Shown piece after piece: positions 8,616 through 16,281 of a stretch of 38,642 nucleotides of DNA. Location of the stretch: positions 1 to 38,642 of the forward strand of contig JACQYL010000094.1 of assembly GCA_016208165.1 (NCBI GenBank). Reading direction: 5' to 3'. Under the pieces are notes generated by a model. That model was not told where the DNA came from, did no database searches, and saw only the letters and a program-made list of their open reading frames with translations. The stretch comes from Deltaproteobacteria bacterium. GTDB taxonomy: Bacteria > Desulfobacterota > Desulfarculia > JACQYL01. The first letter of the stretch is position 1, and each line of letters opens with the position of its first letter. The position numbers and the translations under genes were made by a program.

Positions 8616-8777
8616 TTAGCCTTTTTCGGGTGGTTCTGTTGTCTGATGGGTTTGGTCCTGGTCAGTTTCAGGCTCATCTGTTTTTTGATCTATCTTACGT
8701 TGTCGCTTCAGTTCCTTCTTTTCCTTCTTTGCTAATTCTTTTTGGCGTTTTTGAAATTGGTAGTTTGATCTTGCCAA
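8616..8777 (-). CDS. 53-residue lysine-rich small protein, TTG start
   Basis: On the minus strand a GGAG site (8789-8786) lies 8 bases before a TTG start at 8777. The frame runs 53 codons to TAA (8618-8616). The product begins MARSNYQFQKRQKELAKKEK. It has a dense basic helix (residues 9-32, alternating Lys/Glu/Arg/Gln) and an acidic, Thr/Pro-rich tail. Short proteins starting with this kind of sequence recur in proteobacteria, so I judge it real although it is under 60 residues. It lies downstream of the cold-shock gene, separated by a strong terminator, so it probably has its own promoter in the AT-rich gap 8790-8888. A nucleic-acid- or ribosome-associated role fits its charge, but its function is unknown. 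Confidence 0.72.
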   Translation of the reverse strand: MARSNYQFQKRQKELAKKEKKELKRQRKIDQKTDEPETDQDQTHQTTEPPEKG

Positions 8778-8888
8778 CTTGAAATCTCCTTTGTCTTTGT
8801 TTGTATTATAGCAAGAAAATAATCAATCGGCATATGATCATTCTCTTATGAGCGGGTAGTCAGAAAATCGTGGGTTCAACGTACAGAC

Positions 8889-8928
8889 AAAAAAGGGTAT
8901 TCCTTCGAATAATGAAGGAATACCCTTT
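8889..8928 (-). terminator. intrinsic terminator of the cold-shock gene
   Basis: A perfect 15-bp stem (8892-8906 / 8914-8928) with a 7-base loop is followed on the minus strand by a run of T residues (8894-8889). It lies 19 bases after the cold-shock stop. Confidence 0.9.
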
Positions 8929-8946
8929 AAGTGCAGTAACAGACAA

Positions 8947-9147
8947 TTAGCTTACGGTCACGTTGGTGGCCGAAGGGCCTTTTTTACCTTGCTCTATGTC
9001 AAAGGTAACTCTGTCGCCTTCATTAAGGCTTTTAAAACCGCTCGCGTTGATTGCAGAGTGATGAACGAATACATCGGGTCCGTTTTCCTGTTCGATGAAT
9101 CCGAACCCTTTTTGGTCGCTGAACCACTTCACAGTTCCATTTGCCAT
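8947..9147 (-). CDS. csp: CspA-family cold-shock protein
   Basis: The 66-residue protein is a complete cold-shock domain, with RNP1 KGFGFIEQ (residues 13-20) and RNP2 DVFVHHSAI (residues 25-33). It is an OB-fold RNA chaperone that binds single-stranded RNA/DNA, melts hairpins and can act as a transcription antiterminator. The start follows a strong AAAGGAGG site. The gene is monocistronic: its promoter is at 9273-9300, a leader of about 120 bases follows, and a perfect terminator closes it. The leader holds a terminator-like hairpin and a segment complementary to the ribosome-binding site, so expression is likely controlled at the RNA level by temperature or by the protein itself. Confidence 0.95.
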   Translation of the reverse strand: MANGTVKWFSDQKGFGFIEQENGPDVFVHHSAINASGFKSLNEGDRVTFDIEQGKKGPSATNVTVS

Positions 9148-9152
9148 GATAA

Positions 9153-9196
9153 CATCCTCCTTTCACAAAATTCTCAAAATCTTACACTGGAGGATG
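9153..9196 (-). promoter_or_regulatory. leader segment complementary to the csp Shine-Dalgarno
   Basis: In the mRNA (minus strand), CATCCTCC (9196-9189) is perfectly complementary to GGAGGATG (9160-9153), which contains the ribosome-binding site. The intervening 28 bases are AU-rich. Pairing would hide the start region; melting or an alternative fold would open it. Confidence 0.55.
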
Positions 9197-9225
9197 CTAC
9201 ATTTAAAATGGATTGTTCCTTCAGT

Positions 9226-9255
9226 AAAAACCGCCCTGCCAAATTAAGGCAGAGC
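9226..9255 (-). terminator. terminator-like hairpin inside the csp leader (candidate attenuator)
   Basis: On the minus strand GCTCTGCC (9255-9248), a 7-base loop and GGCAGGGC (9240-9233) form an 8-bp stem with one G-U pair, followed by GG and five T residues (to 9226). It lies between the csp promoter and the csp start, so it would stop or attenuate csp transcription rather than end another gene. Confidence 0.65.
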
Positions 9256-9272
9256 CTCGTTGATTAGAGGGT

Positions 9273-9300
9273 ATAATAACACTCCTTTCGCCAAAAGCAA
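9273..9300 (-). promoter_or_regulatory. sigma-70 promoter of the cold-shock gene
   Basis: On the minus strand TTGCTT (9300-9295), a 16-base spacer and TATTAT (9278-9273) lie about 125 bases before the csp start. The start point would be near 9266. Confidence 0.6.
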
Positions 9301-10069
9301 GCTAATTCTGTAATTATAAAAAATGTGCAATACTTGCCGGCACTTTGCGGCGAGCTCAGCGCCTTCTAGGTTCCAGTCTTCACATGGTCTTAACAGCCCG
9401 TAAGGAAGCGGAACTGCGGTCCCCTCATCCGCTTGTCCAAAAGCCTGTTTCTGGAAAGTCCCATAGTTCTGTCGCACTCCTTATCACGCCGACCTGAAAT
9501 GGGTACCTGATATTGAGAGGGATGCCTCACGTTCCCAACCAGCCATACGCGGAATATTGCAGGATATTAAGGTGTCCTTTGTTCATTTCTGTTACGTTTC
9601 TGTCGATAGTAGGTAAAAGAGATCCGTGCGCCGTCACGATCGTCACGGATGCCATCGGGGCGGGGAACCCGTCGGCTGAGGCGTCGAAAAGGAGAAAAGG
9701 GGATAACTTGGGGAATACCAAGAAAAAAGGACTGGACGTACAGGAATCTTAAACGGTAAGAACGATACGAGGTTACCCAAGATTCTGTCCAAATCGGGTG
9801 AACGAAGAACCGATCAATCAGTATTTCCAGAGTTCATGAACCCTGTCATCGTTCCCTTCAGAAAGCTGCAACCATAAGAACACGGGAGGCTTCACCTTTT
9901 GGGGTTATCATCCGTTCGAGCAAACCCATGCGAGTGACGGCGAATTTGGTTGAGGGTAAAGCGAAGCCAGGGAACTTTTCGGGCCGGGGACTTGTTTACC
10001 CAGAAGGAGACCGCAGCTGAAAGGGTGAAATTTGTCCACCGTTCCTTTCCGCGCAAACAAGGGGCAGGA
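9301..10069. other. noncoding stretch, nothing recognised
   Basis: Short frames occur on both strands but none has a ribosome-binding site, a recognisable product or consistent codon use. It presumably holds the promoter of the FapA-like gene. I see no tRNA or riboswitch I can name. Confidence 0.45.
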
Positions 10070-12325
10070 ATGGAAACTGAATTAGACAAGAAAATAGCCA
10101 CATGCCCGTCTTGCCGGTCCAGATACAGAGTCTCCGGGCCCATGGAAGGAAAAACCGTCTCCTGTAAGAAATGCGGTAAGAAATTCTCCGTCCTTTTCGA
10201 GAAAGCAGAAGCTCCCACCGTCACTGAGCCGATGGACGATGTCCCTGAAGCGCCGGCGCCCGCCTCTCAAGAAGATACTCAGTTGGCGTTCGCCAAATTC
10301 GCTTTGAAATCGGAGACGATCACAAAAGAGCAGTTGATCGAGGCGTATCTTTTCAAGAAAAAGCAAAAGGAGGCCGGGCGGGACGTACATCTGGGAGACA
10401 TCCTCGTAGAAAAGAATATGATTTCCCAAGAACGATTGGAATCTCTGGTGACCGCCCAGGCATTCAGCGAAACCAGAACGCTGGACGGCAAGTTCGGAGA
10501 AATCGCCGTCCAGATGGGGTTCGCCAAGCAGAAGGATGTCGAAGCGGCTAGGGAAGTGCAGGCGAGGCTGTTCGAGGCGACCAAATCCGTGGCGCAGCTT
10601 GGCGATATCATGGTTGGCGACGGAATCATAACGGATGATCAGCGTGATGCGATTCTGTCGGCCCAACATCGTCCCAATAGACCGTCTCACACTGGGCGGG
10701 CCCAGCCGGAGGAATCCAAGGCCGCCGAAACCGGGACGCCGCCTCAAGCCGTATCGTTTGAATTGACGGTTTCCGACGATAAGCTTGACGTCTTTGTGGG
10801 CGCCGTGCCTGGAGACGCTTCGGGGATTGGTATGGAGGCAATCAGGGACCAACTCCAATCTCACGGAATCAAGCACAACGTGCTCAGTGATGAACAAATA
10901 CTGGAAAATCTGAAAGCCGAATCGCTTTATGGCGGAGGTTGGCTGGTGGCGCGAGGCACGCCCCCGAAACCGGGACGCGACGAGGAAATCAGATGTTATT
11001 TTGAGACGGACCCGCTGAAAGTCGGCACGGAGAAGGAAGGAGGGATCATCGACTTCAAAGACCGGGGCGCGATTCCTTACGCAAAGCAGGGGGAACTCGT
11101 AGCGGAAAAAATTCTTGGCGTCGAAGGTGTGCCTGGAATGGACGTTTATGGACAAGCCGTTCCTCCACCGAAAATCAAGAAGGCTAAGTTCCTGGCGGGG
11201 AGAGGCATAGAGAAGTCCGAAGACAACCTCAAATTTTTCGCCAAGCTGGAAGGGAGGCCGAGTCTTTCACTGGACGGCAGAATCGGTGTAAGACCGGAGA
11301 TTACCGTGTCCGGCGACATTGGATACGATACCGGACATGTGGACTTTGAAGGGCACATCGAGGTCAGCGGAGCTGTTCAAGACGGTTTCCGCGTCAAGGC
11401 AAGAGGGCTGCGCGCTTCTGAAATTCTTAAATCGGACGTGGAAGTGTCCGGAGATATTGTGGTTAATGGTGGCATTATCGGGGCGAACATAAGAACCAAG
11501 GGTAATCTTCAAGCCAAATACGCCCGCGGCGCAACCATCGAAGCTCTAGGGAACGTCCTGATCCGCAAAGAGATCTATGACTGCAACATACGGACAAGCA
11601 GCGCCTGCGTCGTCGAGAACGGGAGAATCATTTCGTCCCGTATCTCTGCAAAGAAAGGAATCCGGTCCGTCGATGTCGGCTCCGACGGATCTAACCCGTG
11701 CAAACTCATCGTCGGAATCGACGAAGTGACCGAAAAAGAGATCGAGCTTATCAATGAGAAGATCGCGCAATGGGAGGAACACAAAAACGGGCTGGAAACC
11801 CTGGTCGACCATATCAAAGTCGAATTCGAGAGATTGGATACCCAGATCGGGAAGTTGAGCCGGGCGATCGAGGACCAAACCAAGCAGTTGGAAACACTCG
11901 AGAAAGTAATCGAAGAACTCAAATCGCAAAATAATCCTTCCCAGTCGGCCAAGGTTCATGAAGTCGCAGAAAATTTGAATTCAAAAATTCATCAAATCAG
12001 CAAAGCGCTGGAGAGGCTGGCTAAAGAAAAGGAAGAAGTCGCCGGAAAGATCGTCATACATAAGGAAGAAATTCAGAGAACGGATGAGGTGCTCCAAAGA
12101 CTGCAGGACCGGAAGGAAAGTATTGTCGAATGGTCGAAGCAAGAGCCCAGCGTGCCCGCTGTAACCGTGAGCGGCGCCATATTCGCTCAAAACCTTATCG
12201 AGGGTCCCCATTCAGCGATCAAGCTCAAGAACGACGAGCGACATGTTGTTATCAAAGAAACCTTGGTGGATCAGGAAGAGGACGCTCCTAAACGGTGGCG
12301 CTTTGATATCGCGTCGATGGAATGA
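10070..12325 (+). CDS. FapA-like DUF342 protein with N-terminal zinc ribbon
   Basis: I start the 751-residue protein at ATG 10070, after GGGGCAGGA; an upstream in-frame start lacks a site. Residues 10-38 form a small zinc ribbon of the MJ0042 type (CPSC at 12-15, CKKC at 32-35). Residues about 75-200 resemble the helical segments of GspE-N/DUF4388-like modules (repeats of 'LGDILVEKNMIS' and 'LGDIMVGDGIIT'). From about 230 the DUF342/FapA region begins, with the beta-helical part (DTGHVDFEGHIEVSGAVQDG) and a long coiled coil at about 550-685. FapA proteins are polymer-forming cytosolic scaffolds linked to flagellar or pilus placement. The gene stands alone with no motility genes nearby, so its role here is open. 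Confidence 0.85.
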   Translation: METELDKKIATCPSCRSRYRVSGPMEGKTVSCKKCGKKFSVLFEKAEAPTVTEPMDDVPEAPAPASQEDTQLAFAKFALKSETITKEQLIEAYLFKKKQKEAGRDVHLGDILVEKNMISQERLESLVTAQAFSETRTLDGKFGEIAVQMGFAKQKDVEAAREVQARLFEATKSVAQLGDIMVGDGIITDDQRDAILSAQHRPNRPSHTGRAQPEESKAAETGTPPQAVSFELTVSDDKLDVFVGAVPGDASGIGMEAIRDQLQSHGIKHNVLSDEQILENLKAESLYGGGWLVARGTPPKPGRDEEIRCYFETDPLKVGTEKEGGIIDFKDRGAIPYAKQGELVAEKILGVEGVPGMDVYGQAVPPPKIKKAKFLAGRGIEKSEDNLKFFAKLEGRPSLSLDGRIGVRPEITVSGDIGYDTGHVDFEGHIEVSGAVQDGFRVKARGLRASEILKSDVEVSGDIVVNGGIIGANIRTKGNLQAKYARGATIEALGNVLIRKEIYDCNIRTSSACVVENGRIISSRISAKKGIRSVDVGSDGSNPCKLIVGIDEVTEKEIELINEKIAQWEEHKNGLETLVDHIKVEFERLDTQIGKLSRAIEDQTKQLETLEKVIEELKSQNNPSQSAKVHEVAENLNSKIHQISKALERLAKEKEEVAGKIVIHKEEIQRTDEVLQRLQDRKESIVEWSKQEPSVPAVTVSGAIFAQNLIEGPHSAIKLKNDERHVVIKETLVDQEEDAPKRWRFDIASME

Positions 12326-12435
12326 CCACACTCCTCACTATGTTCGATCCATGTATCCGGCTCCCCGAGACCGAGACGGATGGCCTTGAACCCAGTGAAC
12401 CGCTCCATGATCCAACAGACCGCTTGTGAATCTTA

Positions 12436-13008
12436 TCAATCCGGCTTCAGCTCATTCAGCACAGGATAGTACTGCTTAAAAATCCGCTCCTGGGATCCGC
12501 CCTGATGGCAAACGCTGCAGGAGGCCGTAGGATGCGCCTCGGCTCTTGTCTTCGGGGTTTCCCCGGCGGACTCCTTGAAGGTGAAAAAGGCCCACCCCTC
12601 CGGTTCCTCCGGGAATCGCTTCGAGTCCTTTACCACGGCGAACAGCCCGACAAACTTCCCCATAAAATAGCCGTTTCCGCTGGAGGCCTGCTTCGATCCC
12701 ACGCTGACCGTCTCTTTGACGAGAACCGCTCCTTCAGGAAAACGTCCGGTTTTCTCGTACTTGCGAAAGCTTTCCGGATCCATGTAGATGTTGTGGAACT
12801 CCGGGAAGGCGGCGTTACCGCCGTTCATGTCATTAGGAGTGACGGTTGAACCCACGAAGATCCAGCCACGGTACCCTTCGGGCAACAAGAGAGCGCCTTG
12901 TTCGTCGAACTTAGCGACGTCTCCGCCGCCGGCGCGGGAAAGCAAGGGCATGGACACGGAAATCATCAGTAAGACCCCAAACAGGGCGGCGCATGTTTTC
13001 CCTTTCAT
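12436..13008 (-). CDS. periplasmic cytochrome P460-family protein
   Basis: The 190-residue protein starts with a signal peptide (MKGKTCAALFGVLLMISVS, cleavage near residue 26) and ends with a c-type heme site CSVCH at residues 164-168. The body has the P460-like pattern YRGWIFVGSTVTPND, then FPEFHNIYMDPESFRKYEKTG (seen as FHNIYMDPESF), and FPEGAVLVKE. P460 proteins oxidise hydroxylamine or related nitrogen compounds in nitrifiers; in anaerobes the family's role is unclear, with detoxification of nitrogen oxides or peroxide as possibilities. The gene is monocistronic and convergent with the FapA-like gene. Confidence 0.85.
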   Translation of the reverse strand: MKGKTCAALFGVLLMISVSMPLLSRAGGGDVAKFDEQGALLLPEGYRGWIFVGSTVTPNDMNGGNAAFPEFHNIYMDPESFRKYEKTGRFPEGAVLVKETVSVGSKQASSGNGYFMGKFVGLFAVVKDSKRFPEEPEGWAFFTFKESAGETPKTRAEAHPTASCSVCHQGGSQERIFKQYYPVLNELKPD

Positions 13009-13077
13009 ATTCCTCTCCTAAATTAAGATGTCGAAGTTACGACCGATCCTACAGATTTCCGGAATCACGGGCAACGG

Positions 13078-13442
13078 GGTATACTCTGTATTTCAGGCTT
13101 CCAGGGGCTGTATGTGACGAGGGATCCGCTTGCGATCGCCGACTCCCTGTCGGGAAGAAAGGCCGTCGCGTACGTCTCGGGTTTCAGCCCGGACACCCTG
13201 ACCATACCGGTCCTGACCCTCGCCATCGGCATCGCGGCGGACAATGCCATCATGGCGATTTAAAACGTTCATCGGCAAGGGGAGAAGGGGGGAGACCTTT
13301 ACGCGAGGGAGGACAACCGGCGAGGCATTTCCAGCCGTTACCGAGACACCGTGCGCCGGCTTCCGAGAGAACCGGACGCCTCGGATATCGAAAAGAGAAA
13401 GCAGCGCTGCAAGATCTTCTGGTGGATTGCGTGCCCGATGTG
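13078..13442 (+). pseudogene. remnant of an RND (AcrB/HAE1-type) efflux pump
   Basis: In one frame, 13084-13260 ends with GFSPDTLTIPVLTLAIGIAA followed by DNAIMAI, then TAA (13261), then NVHRQGEKGGD. This matches the membrane motif of AcrB-type pumps (GFSINTLT...LAIGIVVDDAIVVVENVER) with the conserved Glu codon before Asn-Val replaced by a stop. Only about 100 codons of a protein normally over 1000 residues long can be seen, and the frame downstream becomes unrecognisable. One of the two family Asp residues is Asn here. It is a decayed fragment lying between the P460 gene and the selenoprotein gene. Confidence 0.6.
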
Positions 13443-13574
13443 AACGCCAAGCCTTACAGTCAGAGGAATCATGCGGATACACGACAACGGCGATCAAAAT
13501 ACGGACTTCCATCTATTCTTCCAGGCATACTATTTAGGTGTAATAGCTGACATCCAAATCAAGGGAGGTATGCG

Positions 13575-14225
13575 ATGAACCTGCAGGAAGCTATACAAGC
13601 CAAGAAAAACGAGTTTCAGTCATCCGCGCCCAAAGAGATTCTTAAGGTTATGGGTGAGGCTACGAGGAAATTGAAGGAGTCCGGGATCGAGGAGCGGGCG
13701 TTAAAGGAAGGTGATACGGCTCCGGACTTTACGCTGAAAAACGCAGGGGGTGAACTTGTCAACCTGAAGAATTTGCTGAAGGCCGGACCGGTGGTGTTGG
13801 GCTTCTACAGGGGACGGTGGTGACCCTTCTGCAATCTGGAGCTGGAAGCTCTTGAAGAGGCCCACGCGAAAATCAGGTCCTTGGGCGCTTCTTTGGTGAT
13901 GATTTCTCCGCAGACGGAAAAGCACTGCCGGGAGTTTAAGGAAGAAAAGGGACTCAGCATGGAGCTCCTGAGCGATCCCGGAAACCGGGTGGCCGAGCAG
14001 TACGGACTCGTTTACATTTATCCCGGTGACCTGAAAAAGGCCTACCTGCAGTTGGGAATCGACCTCGAAAAGTACAACGGAGATGATTCCTGGAGGTTGC
14101 CCATACCGGCCCGTTACATTATCGACAAGGACCATGTCATCCGATACGTGGTTGCAAACGCGGATCACACCGTCAGGACTGATCCGGAGCATACCATCAG
14201 AGCTCTCAAGGGGATGGTAGGCTGA
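13575..14225 (+). CDS. selenocysteine-containing AhpC/TSA peroxiredoxin-like protein (UxxC)
   Basis: A single frame of 216 codons from ATG 13575 (after AAGGGAGG) to 14225 is broken only by TGA at 13821-13823. The sequence around it is FYRGRW-UGA-PFCNLEL, exactly where AhpC/TSA-like proteins have FYRGxWCPYCNxEL. Reading UGA as selenocysteine gives the active site U83-P-F-C86. The thioredoxin fold extends on both sides (GDTAPDFTLKNAGGELVNL at about 48-66; ASLVMISPQTEKHC near 110; IPARYIIDKDHVIRYV near 180), and both halves keep family length, which argues against a pseudogene. The role would be reduction of peroxides or thiol-disulfide exchange in the cytosol. UxxC peroxiredoxin-like selenoproteins are known in deltaproteobacteria. 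The gene would be called as two broken pieces by standard translation. Confidence 0.88.
13824..13860 (+). promoter_or_regulatory. bacterial SECIS-like hairpin just after the UGA
   Basis: Immediately 3' of the UGA, CCCTTC (13824-13829) can pair with GAAGAGG (13854-13860, one bulged A). An upper 4-bp stem GAGC/GCTC (13839-13842/13848-13851) presents the apical loop TGGAA at 13843-13847, 20 bases after the UGA. Position and a G-containing apical loop fit what SelB needs in bacteria; the fold was drawn by hand. Confidence 0.55.
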
Positions 14226-14792
14226 TCCCGGTCAGGGGATGTCAGGTACAGGATTCCGGGGAATGCGTGTTGAACAGGGAAGCGCCTCCAGCGCACCCGG
14301 AAAAGAAGATATGCCGAGCTGGGGCTCGGCGTTCCCAGGGAAGCACTCCCCGCGCACGCGGAAAAGGCCGGACGGACGCGAAGGAGAGTGATTTTGAACT
14401 TGTTGGAACGGATTTCGATAGCATCAAGTTGATTACGCTACATTTAGAGAGTATGTGAGGAGAGTAGGGCCGTCTCGCAGCGCCGAATCACGTGCCGAAC
14501 ACGGACTGGGAAATGGCGTCCGGAGCGGTTTGTGGTAAAAAGGGGAACCCATTCACTTCCCCACCATATATAGACGGCCCGCAGGCGGAGGTTTCGGCAG
14601 GGCTGTCGGACGCCAAGTCCGGCTGATTCATGTCATCGTTCAGTGCTAAGAGATCGAGAGCCTTTTGTGTTTTCGGGCTCCTCAACCAACCCAACAGGGT
14701 TATAGGATACACGGAATATCGAGCCTGGTTTGACGCATGAAACCATGCGCCGCGGGCCTTTGCAGGCAGATCTTCCAACAGGGGGATGACAG
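14226..14792. other. noncoding stretch with a GC-rich hairpin
   Basis: No gene is supported. A 7-bp hairpin (gccgagc 14313-14319 / gctcggc 14324-14330, 4-base loop) sits among other GC-rich dyads, perhaps a REP-like element. The end of the stretch provides the ribosome-binding site of the next gene. Confidence 0.4.
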
Positions 14793-14993
14793 ATGAAATT
14801 CAATGATATTCGAAAGAAAGCCAAGGAGTTGAACATCAACACCTATCGGATGAAAAAGACGGACATGATTCGCAGTATCCAGCGAGCGGAAAACAATCCG
14901 GAGTGCTACGGTACGCCCAGGGTGAAAGATTGCAATGAGGAGCGCTGCCTGTGGCGTCCCGACTGCCTCGAGTATTCAGAAAACGAAGATTGA
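14793..14993 (+). CDS. SAP/Rho-N-like small protein with C-terminal cysteines
   Basis: The 66-residue protein starts at ATG 14793 behind a CAGGGGGA site. Residues 1-32 (MKFNDIRKKAKELNINTYRM, then KKTDMIRSIQRAE) form the helix-extended-helix SAP or Rho N-terminal type fold that binds nucleic acid. The tail carries four cysteines (C38, C47, C52, C58), consistent with a small metal site. Small proteins with this design are widespread in deltaproteobacteria and have no known function. The gene is monocistronic. Recognition is by pattern; confidence that it is translated is high because of the site and the conserved design. Confidence 0.78.
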   Translation: MKFNDIRKKAKELNINTYRMKKTDMIRSIQRAENNPECYGTPRVKDCNEERCLWRPDCLEYSENED

Positions 14994-15192
14994 TGGCCGT
15001 TTGATACACCGATCGGCATCGAGCCCTCGGGGCTACCGTCATCAGGCCGATCGCTCATTTCGACCTCCCGGCAGCCAACGTGTGTTTTGAAAACGGCCAA
15101 AAGCCGGAAGGAGCCGACGGGGGCCGGATGATTACATCGAGAAAGGCGGTAATGGGACGGACTGCGCCGGATCGTATAGCGAAGGCGAAGAT

Positions 15193-16038
15193 GTGCGAAT
15201 ACCGTTCAAAACAATGAAGGACGCTCCGAAAGACGACGCAGGCCGTTTTATAGATGTTTTCCGCCTGGCCGCCCTCCAAGCCGGATGGGTGACGAGGCGC
15301 CTACAGGGGGAAGTCCGTTTTAAGGCGAAAAAGGGAGAGAAATCGCCGGAAAGGGCTGCCCTGACTTCGGTGGATCTCGCCGCCCAGGATATCATCCTCC
15401 TCCTTCTCCACGAGGCGTTCCCGGACGTAAACATGGATGCTGAAGAGGAGACGGATACGCTTGGCCTCTTTCCGGGAATCGATCCACAACGGCCCACCAT
15501 TGTCGTCGATCCCGTGGACGGGACGTTGAACTACAGTGAGGGCTCCCAGGATTACGCCGTGATGGGCGGCTGGATTGAGGCGGGAGTCTTCCGGTCGGCC
15601 CTTGTCCATTTTCCTCATCTTGGCGAGACCTGCTGGGCGTGGCAAGGGCATGGGCGCCGGCTGGAAAAGAGCGGGAACACGCCGGAAAAAGCATCGATCG
15701 GCCGCCTTCCGGCGCGAGTTCTGGTTACGTCCGGTGTATCTGAAAAACGATGCGAGGCGCTTCGGAGTATCGGTTTGGAAGTGATAAGGACCAGATGTTC
15801 TGCTGTGGACACTACAGCCCCAATCACGGGTCGGGCTGCCGCGGCCCTTTCCTATGGCAGACCTGACAGGAGAAGGGCCATCGGCTGTTTCCTGACTCTC
15901 GAGGCTGGAGGGGTGCTTTGGACCGACGATCGGTGGTGGTCTGGAGAAGATCCGCTTACAATGCCCAAGTACAAAGGAAGCACCATCCTCGCTGATTCCA
16001 AGGATACGGTCGAGCGGATCTTAAGGGCCGTGTCATAG
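15193..16038 (+). CDS. inositol monophosphatase / bisphosphate nucleotidase-family protein
   Basis: The 281-residue protein has the IMPase superfamily plan: TSVDLAAQDIILLLL (about 57-71), the metal-binding acidic pair in DAEEET (about 82-87), VVDPVDGTLNY (about 101-111), and a C-terminal LEAGGVLWT. It would remove a phosphate from a small sugar, inositol or nucleotide phosphate with Mg2+. One oddity: the late motif that normally reads W-D-x-A-A-G, with a metal-ligand Asp ten residues before the Glu of EAGG, here reads RRRAIG, with the nearest Asp two residues earlier. Activity may be altered. The start is uncertain: GTG 15193 follows a GAAGG site; ATG 15214 is the alternative and lacks a clear one. 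Confidence 0.8.
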   Translation: MRIPFKTMKDAPKDDAGRFIDVFRLAALQAGWVTRRLQGEVRFKAKKGEKSPERAALTSVDLAAQDIILLLLHEAFPDVNMDAEEETDTLGLFPGIDPQRPTIVVDPVDGTLNYSEGSQDYAVMGGWIEAGVFRSALVHFPHLGETCWAWQGHGRRLEKSGNTPEKASIGRLPARVLVTSGVSEKRCEALRSIGLEVIRTRCSAVDTTAPITGRAAAALSYGRPDRRRAIGCFLTLEAGGVLWTDDRWWSGEDPLTMPKYKGSTILADSKDTVERILRAVS

Positions 16039-16281
16039 GACCCGAGCATGCGGAAGACGCATTCGCGGTAAATATCCCAATAACCGCAAAACGAGCCCCG
16101 CCGCACAAGTTCCACGACGATCCACGATTCGCTCGGTTGGCCGATCCGAAATCATCTGTTCCGGCGGGTCGCTTTGAGTCGTTGCCCTGAAGCAAAAGAA
16201 CCGGCTCATTCGATAGGAACACCAAAAGCCACAAACGAAAGATTCCTGGACCCCTGAGTGACCGGCGTCAGCGGCTCGCGA

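Noticed and set aside
9244-9477. 77-codon minus-strand frame upstream of csp
   Set aside because: It overlaps the csp promoter and ends in the leader hairpin; no ribosome-binding site or known product.
9600-9780. possible riboswitch in the GC-rich stretch before the FapA-like gene
   Set aside because: I compared it by eye with c-di-GMP and other common classes and found no conserved core.
13575-14225. reading the UGA-split peroxiredoxin as a pseudogene
   Set aside because: The stop falls exactly on the catalytic Cys codon, no other damage is present, both halves keep family motifs, and a hairpin follows at the right distance.
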